Source: Promethearchaeota archaeon
Lineage (GTDB): Archaea; Asgardarchaeota; Lokiarchaeia; Sigynarchaeales; SOKP01
Reading direction: 5' to 3'
DNA length: 12,122 nt
Assembly (NCBI GenBank): GCA_030605085.1
Contig: JAUWBH010000181.1
Span: forward strand, 1 to 12,122
Below are positions 1 to 7,565 of this stretch, one piece after another (the first letter of the stretch is position 1; each line of letters begins with the position of its first letter). The notes beneath the pieces were generated by a model. The model was given only the letters and a program-made list of their open reading frames with translations, ran no database searches and was not told the DNA's origin. A program made the position numbers and the translations under genes.

Positions 1-3000
1 TCTACTAACTTTATACACTTAATAGGAGAGGATTTACTAAGAAATTGGGATGCGAATTTAAAACACAAGTGGATACCTAAAGCAACTTTATCGCGCGAAC
101 CCCTCAGCCAATTAATGTTAAACGAAAAAATCGAGGAGTATAATAAGAACCTTATAGAACAAGATACGATGAACGATATTAAACATCACGATTTTAATGG
201 AGAGAAAGAACCGATTACGAATTCAGGGAAAGACAACGAATTTACAGAAGAAAATTTAAGTTCTTTTAATGAATCAAAAGAAATAATAGACAAAAACACA
301 GTTTTAGGAGCAGATCTTAATAGTCGAAATTCTAACGAAATTACAGAATTTGATAAAATAAATACTGAGGTTGGTAAAAATACCTTAACCATGAAATTTG
401 GTCTCGGGAATATTTACAATAATTATAGTAAGACAAACACCACTCCAATTAGTTTGGCAAAGAAAAGTGCAGATATTCTTTCCTTTTTATCGGAAAATCT
501 TGATCCGACTTTAAAAAAATTTATCGATCAAAATAATTTTCTTACAAAATTGAATGATCCTGATTTTGCAAGAAATTGGGGCAAACAGACTATTGGTGAC
601 ATTAATTTAATAAAGGATATCTTATATACAAGAAAAGATCATTCTTTTAAAAATTTCTTCAATATTTTTCGAAACGGACTTCTGGTTTATTTAAAATATA
701 TTTTGAATTATAATTATTTACGAGCAGAGACGAACCCAAATATAAACTATTTCGATGGTGTTAAAAGAGATGTTTTTAAACTATTCAATTTTTTTGAGAA
801 TTTACCATCACCTTCGTTAAAAAAGAAATATAGTAAAGTAATTTATACGCTTAGTGAAATTTTAAAAGCAGAAATTAAAAAAATATTTCCATTTTTAGAC
901 TTGGATAAGCTCGATAAGAAAGTTCTCTCGTCTAAGCCAACTATATCTACTCAAAAATTATCGCACCAAGTGAACGATATTATACAAGAGATTGAATCTA
1001 AAATAGAGAATTACATTAATCAAGAACGTAATATCACTAAGTTAACCAAATCGTCTATTCAATCGAAATTCAATTTCTATAAAACTTTAAAGGATTGGAT
1101 TGGAAGTAATACCAATCTTTTAAATTCTTCTTATTATAAGAAGCTACAAGGGATTATTGAATTCTCCATTAAAAATATTGACGCGCTCTCTGAAAAATCT
1201 GTTAATCGTTATCATAAAACTTTCTTAGCTTCAATAGAAAAAATTTTAATTAACAATGTTGGAAAAATAATATATAACGCTTTTATTAGTAGAAACAATA
1301 GGGATATATTCAAAAACGGTTTTGAGGATTATTTAAAATGGTTAAATGGTATTAAAGAGCTAGATTTAATAGCTAAGATTAAGAAAAATTTAGACGTTCC
1401 AAAATCCATAAGACGCGCTTTAGACGAATTTAAAACGGTAGTTTTGAATAATATTGTATTAGATAATGGTTCAATAAAGTTAAATAAAGGAAGTAGATTA
1501 ACAAAACCTTCCGTTAATATCTGGAGAAGGAATCGGAGATATTTCTCTCAAGCTAACGATCTTTTTATTATTCTTGCGGGAATTTCCGAAAATAGTGCAA
1601 GTTTCGATATTAATTCTAAAAATGTAAAGACGATACTTTTAGATAGACAAGTTAACGTTATTCTTAAAGAGATTGAGAATGTGAGTAAGATACCTCTTAA
1701 ATTAGACCTGCTTCTTAGGTTTTGTCGAGCGTTTTCTTTAAGAATAGGAGTTAATTCGCGATTAGAAATTCTAATGGATATTGTCAATAAATTGGATAAC
1801 TTTAAGAAATACGATACAAACGTGGTTAATTCCAATAAAATTGATGACCTTTTTTCTTATATCTTTAGCCTTCAAAACTTTCTTTCAAACATTAACTACA
1901 AAAAAGCACAGCAAAAATACGAACAAATAAAAGGCAAAAGAGGTCTCAAAAGGAAAATTGGTTTTACCGCAGGAGATTTAAACCGCAATTGTCTAAGTGC
2001 GTATAAAAGCTCAAAATTATGGTACGATAATTTGTTAGAATGGGTTGATAAGTATAAATCCTTCAAAAAATTGATTAATCGAAAATATAGAGAATTATAT
2101 AAGAGGTATAAAAACAAAAATCGAGTTAAATTACTCGACGATAAAACGATTAACTCTTTAGTACAAAACTTTTCTAAGGAGTATAATGTGTTTCTTAAGA
2201 ATTACAAGAAAACAAATTCAAAAGTTTCTGTTACATATGTTAAGTGTAAATTTTTACGAAAAAAATTTGATAATACTCAAAAAGAGTTTTATAAAAAAGA
2301 TGGGATAAAATTTGACCTGAAGTCTTCCAAGTCTTTTCAAATTTATCAAGATAGAATTTCACCTACTATCGAGAAATATAATAAAACAATCCTTAGACTT
2401 CTCAAAAGAAAAAAAGTTCTAAATAGTAAGGCTGTAAAAAACCCTATTTTACGACAAGAAATAGAAAGACTTGAAACATCAATTAATTCTCTTCAAGTAA
2501 AAAAAGATAACCTTATTAAAGCGAAAAATCCGCCAAAGAAATCAAATAAGAAAATTCTTTTAAATAAAGATGTTTATAAAGTAATTGCACGATTCTTCCG
2601 AAATTCGCTCCTTCTCCTAAAATTTACCGAGTTTGAGCGTAAGTTTGTACGGAAAAGCCCTGAATTTGATGAGCTAATCGTTCCTGACAGAATTTCTTGT
2701 AATAAAATGAATTCGTTAGCAAGAAAATTTTACAAGTTAGGAGATAAAACTAAAAGAGTCCGAACCAAAGACGGGTTAAAAATTTTAGAACCAAAAGAAA
2801 GAGAGTACATACTAAATCTTTTTACATTTTTTAAGAACAATGTGAATTTAGCGGTGAAAAAAATTTGGAATTACGGAATCTCAGATTTTCGGAACTTGAA
2901 CGATATAAACTCCACGTTAAAAATTAAGAATAAAGTCATAAAAAAGTTCTACGGTCTTTTTGTCAATAATAGTAATAAATTCAATATTGACGCTATTGAA

Positions 3001-5322
3001 AAATATAAATCAAAATTAAATATCGGTACTAAATTTAATAAAAAGTTTATTCCCGGTTCTTTAGGAGCTGACATTGTTCGAGCAATTATGGAGATGGCGT
3101 TTAATATTGTTGCTAGTAATATTGATTACATAGCAAGTCTTATTGTTGTGAGTAATTACTTCCATTTTTTAATTCAAGAACAAGACGAGGTAGAAGATGT
3201 CGAAGTTCTAGAGGACGAGGAAGACGAGTTAGGAGGAGAAAAAAAAGAGAGAGAGTTCTATAATTTTCTCGAAGTTTTAACAGCGTCCCCGAAGAAAGAC
3301 GACACAATAGTTCGAGAAATAAAATCTTATATTGCTAAAAATAGGGCTGAAGGTCAAAAAGGAACAGTCGATTCAAGGTTGTTAAAATTTGCCGTCCGAA
3401 AGTTTAAAACTTATTTGAAGAGAGAGTACGACTTAGAAAAAGCTAAAACGGATTCTATTGAGCGAAGTAAAATAATTAAATTCTTTAAAGAATTGATTAA
3501 GGAAAAGAAAGATATTTCAAATCTGTGTGAGCTTATCAATATTCCCGTTATGAAAGAAAACATTTATATTAGTGCCGCAGGCGGAGAACCTATAAACTTT
3601 AAGCTCTCTATTATTCCTACCTCAGATGTAGAAATAGGTTCATCGGGTGTAAGGGAAAGAGACATTAAGGTAGATTATACGATTCATTGTCCTAAAGTTA
3701 AAAAACCTCAAAATAACAACGATTGGACTCGATTAAACCTTGTAAGAGAGTTTAAATTAAAAGAGTCTAAAAGACACTTTCAGTTAAAAGATAATTATTC
3801 CGATATTATAAACACGATATTCCAATTGAAAACAGGAGAAACTTTAAACCAAATTAATAAAAATCTTTCACAATATAAACCGTATCCTTATCAGTTTAAA
3901 TTATATAGAGACGCATTTTTATCTGAAAAGAGGTTAAATTTTAATTCGAACAATTGGAGAAGAAATTATATTGATAGTCTCTACGATTATTTAAAACAGA
4001 TAAAAAAGAACACTTCCGTAGATTTTACCGATACAACGCTGCAAAACTTTCTTAGTGCCGAGTATGCGCCTGAATTAATTTCTTTTATCAATTTTTTAAT
4101 TGATTTCATTAAAAAGAATTTTTCCTTTATTTTTAATTTTCTCTCTTTTAATGAGTTCGAATCGTTGTTAAAACCAAAACTTAAAAAAGGATCTAAAAAG
4201 TCCAAAAAGCAGAAGACACCCTCTTTTAAGAGTATATTGTTCAAAATCTTTAAAATCCACGATAAAATTAAAGATAAAATTAAAGATAATACCCAATTCA
4301 CATCTCATAGAAATTACGAGAGCTTTAAAAACTTCTTGGAGTTTCTCAAATCGTTTCAATATTATTTTTCGCATTATGTAAAAAACGAGACTTTACGTCC
4401 CGCAAAGCTGAGGCTCACTCCAAGCGGAAACCTTGAAATTATATCCGCGTGGAGTATTGCCAAGCATCAGCAAAAGGAGATTTTTTCGGAACAGACCATT
4501 CCCATAGAATATGACTTTACTTTAGGAGTTGACTTAGGTGTAGCAGAACTCATAACTTTAGATATACGTAATAACGACATGCGTTTAAAAGAATCGGATA
4601 AAAATAAGTACATTTTTACGGATTCAGACAAAGATACGTTAAAAAAAAGTGAGGTCAAAATCAATACAACCAATAAAGAACTAAACGAACAATTAGAAAG
4701 TTTAAGAGAACAGTATTACAAAACAGGTGGCATAAAAGATCTAATTGACGAAAAAGTATCGAATATTAGACACTTATGGGAGATATACAACGAGAATAAT
4801 AAAAAATTCGGTACATTACTTTCCAAAAAAGAATTAAAACCGTTTAATATAAGTCTAATACGCAAATATCACCTTGAAACAATCGCTTTAACCGATAAAA
4901 TCAAAAATAGCCAGTTAGAACTTGCGCACTTAGCTTCTGGATTCCTTAGATATATCTCAACGATATTTAACATTAACGAAATCCACATGGAGATCTTATC
5001 TGACTACGAAATTTTAGGGAAAGGAAAGAAATCTCTTAATAGAGAATTATCAAATTGGATTCGTGGTCTCGTCAATTCGCTTTTAAAATATAAAACTGAA
5101 TCTATTAAAATGGGAGTTAAATGTGTAAGTTCTCCCGCCCACTATACATCTAAAAAGTGTCATATTTGTGAAAATATAGGAAACAGGGGTACTTTACTTG
5201 AAAACGGGATTTTTATAGAGAAAGGATACGGTACTGCGTTTAAATGTTCGAATCCGTTTTGTTCCATTTATGGGAAAGTTATGCACGCTGATTTAATCGG
5301 GTCTAGAAATATTTCGCAATAG
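1..5322 (+). CDS. Giant TnpB/Cas12-superfamily RuvC nuclease (5' end probably outside window)
   Basis: Numbering is from the first in-frame ATG at 115. The C-terminus holds a full TnpB/Cas12 nuclease core: a WED-like strand pair around residues 1428-1447, RuvC-I GVDLGV with D1473, RuvC-II HMEIL with E1626, a zinc ribbon C1682-x2-C1685 and C1711-x4-C1716, and RuvC-III HADLIGSRNI with D1726. The segment SPAHYTSKKCHIC before the zinc ribbon is typical of TnpB and Cas12. In this family such a core cuts DNA under the guidance of an RNA. About 1,400 residues lie in front of it, rich in Lys, Asn and predicted helix, with a strongly acidic stretch near 1020-1050 and no domain I recognise. Usual TnpB is about 400 aa and Cas12 about 1,000-1,400. 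The frame has no stop from base 1 to 114, no other ATG, GTG or TTG in that stretch, and no ribosome site before ATG 115, so the real start probably lies upstream. The reading frame is intact. Target, guide and biological role are unknown. Confidence 0.85.
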   Translation, partial: STNFIHLIGEDLLRNWDANLKHKWIPKATLSREPLSQLMLNEKIEEYNKNLIEQDTMNDIKHHDFNGEKEPITNSGKDNEFTEENLSSFNESKEIIDKNTVLGADLNSRNSNEITEFDKINTEVGKNTLTMKFGLGNIYNNYSKTNTTPISLAKKSADILSFLSENLDPTLKKFIDQNNFLTKLNDPDFARNWGKQTIGDINLIKDILYTRKDHSFKNFFNIFRNGLLVYLKYILNYNYLRAETNPNINYFDGVKRDVFKLFNFFENLPSPSLKKKYSKVIYTLSEILKAEIKKIFPFLDLDKLDKKVLSSKPTISTQKLSHQVNDIIQEIESKIENYINQERNITKLTKSSIQSKFNFYKTLKDWIGSNTNLLNSSYYKKLQGIIEFSIKNIDALSEKSVNRYHKTFLASIEKILINNVGKIIYNAFISRNNRDIFKNGFEDYLKWLNGIKELDLIAKIKKNLDVPKSIRRALDEFKTVVLNNIVLDNGSIKLNKGSRLTKPSVNIWRRNRRYFSQANDLFIILAGISENSASFDINSKNVKTILLDRQVNVILKEIENVSKIPLKLDLLLRFCRAFSLRIGVNSRLEILMDIVNKLDNFKKYDTNVVNSNKIDDLFSYIFSLQNFLSNINYKKAQQKYEQIKGKRGLKRKIGFTAGDLNRNCLSAYKSSKLWYDNLLEWVDKYKSFKKLINRKYRELYKRYKNKNRVKLLDDKTINSLVQNFSKEYNVFLKNYKKTNSKVSVTYVKCKFLRKKFDNTQKEFYKKDGIKFDLKSSKSFQIYQDRISPTIEKYNKTILRLLKRKKVLNSKAVKNPILRQEIERLETSINSLQVKKDNLIKAKNPPKKSNKKILLNKDVYKVIARFFRNSLLLLKFTEFERKFVRKSPEFDELIVPDRISCNKMNSLARKFYKLGDKTKRVRTKDGLKILEPKEREYILNLFTFFKNNVNLAVKKIWNYGISDFRNLNDINSTLKIKNKVIKKFYGLFVNNSNKFNIDAIEKYKSKLNIGTKFNKKFIPGSLGADIVRAIMEMAFNIVASNIDYIASLIVVSNYFHFLIQEQDEVEDVEVLEDEEDELGGEKKEREFYNFLEVLTASPKKDDTIVREIKSYIAKNRAEGQKGTVDSRLLKFAVRKFKTYLKREYDLEKAKTDSIERSKIIKFFKELIKEKKDISNLCELINIPVMKENIYISAAGGEPINFKLSIIPTSDVEIGSSGVRERDIKVDYTIHCPKVKKPQNNNDWTRLNLVREFKLKESKRHFQLKDNYSDIINTIFQLKTGETLNQINKNLSQYKPYPYQFKLYRDAFLSEKRLNFNSNNWRRNYIDSLYDYLKQIKKNTSVDFTDTTLQNFLSAEYAPELISFINFLIDFIKKNFSFIFNFLSFNEFESLLKPKLKKGSKKSKKQKTPSFKSILFKIFKIHDKIKDKIKDNTQFTSHRNYESFKNFLEFLKSFQYYFSHYVKNETLRPAKLRLTPSGNLEIISAWSIAKHQQKEIFSEQTIPIEYDFTLGVDLGVAELITLDIRNNDMRLKESDKNKYIFTDSDKDTLKKSEVKINTTNKELNEQLESLREQYYKTGGIKDLIDEKVSNIRHLWEIYNENNKKFGTLLSKKELKPFNISLIRKYHLETIALTDKIKNSQLELAHLASGFLRYISTIFNINEIHMEILSDYEILGKGKKSLNRELSNWIRGLVNSLLKYKTESIKMGVKCVSSPAHYTSKKCHICENIGNRGTLLENGIFIEKGYGTAFKCSNPFCSIYGKVMHADLIGSRNISQ

Positions 5323-5328
5323 TATTTA

Positions 5329-5346
5329 CCCAGTGGCAGATCTGGG
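5329..5346 (+). other. GC-rich hairpin just downstream of the giant nuclease
   Basis: CCCAG at 5329-5333 pairs with CTGGG at 5342-5346 across an 8-base loop, and the 8-base palindrome CAGATCTG (5337-5344) overlaps it. It begins 7 bases after the nuclease stop and stands out in AT-rich DNA. TnpB-type genes often have a guide RNA that overlaps the 3' end of the gene and ends in a structured right end, so this could be part of such an RNA or of a transposon end. It could also be a transcription terminator in the convergent gap before the first GTPase. The structure is seen; the role is inference. Confidence 0.4.
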
Positions 5347-5442
5347 ATGGGCTATGTTGTCCAAGTTTTTAATATCTGTAAGTATTTAAAGCTTTTATCG
5401 GAAACATCTTTTTTAGATAGAAAATGAAATATGAACCAAAAT

Positions 5443-5976
5443 TCAAATTAAACCATCTCTTTGCATCATTAAACGTGCGATTTGAAAGAATACTTCTTCT
5501 ACATTTTCACCAGTTTTAGCAGAACATTCGATACAAGTACGTATGGGAATGTTATTTTTTCTAGCTAATTCAAGAGCTTCATTGTTGGAAACTGCTCTTT
5601 TAAAATCTAGATCTGATTTTCCTCCGACCATTATAAGTGGGACTTCTTCTTCTTTACTAAGCCCTTTTTTGAATATCTTGTACCATTTATCAAAATTATT
5701 AATGGAGGAATATCGTGTAATATCAAACATAAAAATCGCTCCATTCGATCCAGTCACATAACTTGGAAGAAGGTACTCGAACTGTTGTTCTCCTCCGAAG
5801 TTCCATATTTGTAAAGTAATTGCCTTCCCGTCAATTTCTACTCTTTTAACATGGAAATCTACGCCTATTGTCAGTGATCCATGCGTAAATACCCCTTTCA
5901 AATAGCGATTGACAAGTGAGGTCTTACCTACTCCCCCGTCTCCAAAAACAAGTACCTTAAATTTATTTGCAAGCAT
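5443..5976 (-). CDS. Ras/Rab-like small GTPase 1, degenerate G3 motif
   Basis: This 177-residue protein is a bare small-GTPase domain. G1 is GDGGVGKT (12-19), the G2 threonine is T36, G3 is WNFGGEQQF (58-66), G4 is GKSD (119-122) and G5 is CSAK (151-154). Ras-superfamily proteins bind GTP/GDP and act as switches. The usual G3 Asp, which helps place the magnesium ion, is Asn59 here (codon AAC), the catalytic Gln is Glu63, and the next residues are QQ rather than DR as in the three sisters. The Asn of NKxD is Gly119. The C-terminus ends MMQRDGLI, with no cysteine for lipid attachment. It is the last of four tandem paralogues and is most like GTPase 3: both share the FMFDI-(T/S)-RYSS stretch. 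It may bind nucleotide with unusual kinetics or hydrolyse poorly, but the frame is intact, so a pseudogene is unlikely. Confidence 0.93.
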   Translation of the reverse strand: MLANKFKVLVFGDGGVGKTSLVNRYLKGVFTHGSLTIGVDFHVKRVEIDGKAITLQIWNFGGEQQFEYLLPSYVTGSNGAIFMFDITRYSSINNFDKWYKIFKKGLSKEEEVPLIMVGGKSDLDFKRAVSNNEALELARKNNIPIRTCIECSAKTGENVEEVFFQIARLMMQRDGLI

Positions 5977-6119
5977 ACCTTAATGTTATATCAAAATGAT
6001 TTCGGAAATTTTAATTTTAAGGATTTTATTAAAAATATCTTATTTGATTTAAATATTTTAGTCTTAATATTTTAAAATATGAGAAAATATAAAGATGTTA
6101 TTTTTCTTTTTAAAAGTGT

Positions 6120-6653
6120 TTAAGTTAGTTCTGCTTTTTTCATCATTCTTTGAGTAATACTGATAAAAATTTCTTCAATATATTCACCAGTTTTAGCAGA
6201 ACATTCAATAAAATTCGTTAAATTATTTAATTTTGCTAATTCAAAGGCTTCTTCATAATCTACTTCTCTGGTTTCTTGGAGATCTAATTTCCCTCCTACC
6301 ATCATAAGAGGGATGTTATTATTATTTTTCCTTAAGCCCTCCTTAAAGGTATTTAACCAATTATCAAAATTTTTAAAAGAAGAATTTCTAGTAATATCGT
6401 ACATAAAAATACATCCTGAAGAACCGACTATGTAGTTAGGTAAAATGAACCTAAATCGATCTTCGCCAGCAAAATCCCAAATCTGCAAAAAGACTTTTTT
6501 TCCATTAATATTTACATATTTTACATGGAATTCTACTCCAAGAGTCATATCTGGATCAACTTGGAACAAATTAGTAAGATAACGATTTATTAAAGTGGTT
6601 TTCCCAACTCCACTATCTCCAAAAACACAAATTTTAAATGTAGCATCCAACAT
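6120..6653 (-). CDS. Ras/Rab-like small GTPase 2
   Basis: This is a 177-residue single-domain small GTPase. G1 is GDSGVGKT (12-19), with Ser where Ras has Gly12, as in many Rabs. The G2 threonine is T37, G3 is WDFAGEDRF (59-67) with the G3 Asp60 kept, G4 is GKLD (121-124) and G5 is CSAK (151-154). Glu64 replaces the catalytic Gln of Ras and Rab, and Gly121 replaces the Asn of NKxD; both changes occur in all four sisters. The protein ends MMKKAELT and has no CaaX or Cys-Cys tail. The start is the only ATG that leaves the normal short lead into the first strand (FKICVFGD). It lies 143 bp upstream of GTPase 1 and 169 bp downstream of GTPase 3, so the genes are probably transcribed separately rather than as a tight operon. 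Confidence 0.95.
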   Translation of the reverse strand: MLDATFKICVFGDSGVGKTTLINRYLTNLFQVDPDMTLGVEFHVKYVNINGKKVFLQIWDFAGEDRFRFILPNYIVGSSGCIFMYDITRNSSFKNFDNWLNTFKEGLRKNNNNIPLMMVGGKLDLQETREVDYEEAFELAKLNNLTNFIECSAKTGEYIEEIFISITQRMMKKAELT

Positions 6654-6822
6654 TTCTTTTCTCAGATAAATATATCTAATTTACTTCTTAAAATCTTACT
6701 AACTAATGGTAAGTTCTAAAATGATTAATTTTAAAAATTATTTCTTTTTTTTCAAAGACGATTAATTAAACTTCCTTAATAAGCTCGAGTTCATTGTACT
6801 AAAAGATAATTTGAATTATTTT

Positions 6823-7398
6823 TTATTCTTTTTTCTCTAAAGAATACTTTTTTAATGGTTGAATAAATTTTTTTATCATTTCACGAGCGAGCTTTTCAAA
6901 TATTTCTTCCACATTTTCGCCAGTTTTGGAAGAACATTCGATATAATCTGAAAAATTATGTTTTTCCACGATTTCAACGGCTTCTTCACTGGAGACTACT
7001 CTCTTAAATTCTAGATCCAGTTTTCCCCCTACCAATATAACTGGAATGTCAACTTCATTTCTTTCAAAACTTCCTTTGAGAGTAGTATACCAATCATTAA
7101 AATTCTTTATGCTTGAATATCTAGAAATGTCAAACATAAAGATCGCTCCATTCGATCCCGTTATATACTGGGGTAAAAGGAACCGAAATCTATCTTCTCC
7201 ACCGAAATCCCATAACTGCAAATTAATTTCTTTCTTTTCGTCTGAAATATCAATTAACATCTTTTTTACATAAAAATCTGCTCCGATCGTCATCTTAAAA
7301 TCGGTTTTAAACTTGCCTGTTATGTATTTATTAACAAGTGTAGTTTTCCCAACTCCTCCGTCTCCAAAAATGCATATTTTGAATTTTGCGAATGGCAT
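6823..7398 (-). CDS. Ras/Rab-like small GTPase 3, with insert before G3
   Basis: This 191-residue small GTPase has G1 GDGGVGKT (12-19), G2 threonine T37, G3 WDFGGEDRF (63-71), G4 GKLD (125-128) and G5 CSSK (155-158), with Ser in place of the usual Ala. It carries a short charged insertion (about residues 51-57, ISDEKKE) in the hairpin between strands 2 and 3 that the sisters lack, and a longer basic tail ending SLEKKE. The GG in G3 recalls Arf and Rag proteins (WDxGGQ), whereas GTPases 2 and 4 have AG as in Ras and Rab. There is no C-terminal cysteine; the Lys-rich tail could in principle touch acidic membranes, which is speculation. It is the closest paralogue of GTPase 1, with a 29-base stretch that matches at 28 positions (7130-7158 against 5723-5751). 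Confidence 0.95.
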   Translation of the reverse strand: MPFAKFKICIFGDGGVGKTTLVNKYITGKFKTDFKMTIGADFYVKKMLIDISDEKKEINLQLWDFGGEDRFRFLLPQYITGSNGAIFMFDISRYSSIKNFNDWYTTLKGSFERNEVDIPVILVGGKLDLEFKRVVSSEEAVEIVEKHNFSDYIECSSKTGENVEEIFEKLAREMIKKFIQPLKKYSLEKKE

Positions 7399-7412
7399 AT
7401 CTATAATCAGAA

Positions 7413-7422
7413 TTTATATAAA
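7413..7422 (-). promoter_or_regulatory. TATA-like element before GTPase 3
   Basis: On the minus strand this reads TTTATATAAA, the clearest TATA-like box near the GTPase 3 start. Its centre is only about 20 bases before the ATG, shorter than the roughly 27 bases usual between an archaeal TATA box and the transcript start. Either the spacing is short, or an adjacent AT stretch (7423-7433) is the true box. A similar box sits at the same place before GTPase 2 (6665-6676). Confidence 0.3.
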
Positions 7423-7553
7423 ATTTTTATTATGTTTCGGTCTTTACCAATTTTATTTTTCTTATTTTTTTGCATTTAGTGGTAATATTATTAATAGTGC
7501 ACGAGAATATAACGATTTTTTTTTGCAAATATTTTATTTACCTTTAAATGATG

Positions 7554-7562
7554 AAAAAAAAA
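7554..7562 (-). terminator. T9 terminator after GTPase 4
   Basis: Nine A on the plus strand give a run of nine T in the GTPase 4 transcript, starting 3 bases after its TGA stop (7566-7568). Archaeal RNA polymerase terminates at such T runs without needing a hairpin. If active, it separates GTPase 4 from GTPase 3 downstream. Confidence 0.45.
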
Positions 7563-7565
7563 GTT

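Noticed and set aside
3987..4374. Minus-strand ORFs of 104 aa and a plus-frame ORF of 68 aa inside the giant gene
   Set aside because: Both are shadows of the Lys/Phe/Ile-rich coding frame; their translations are low-complexity and without motifs.
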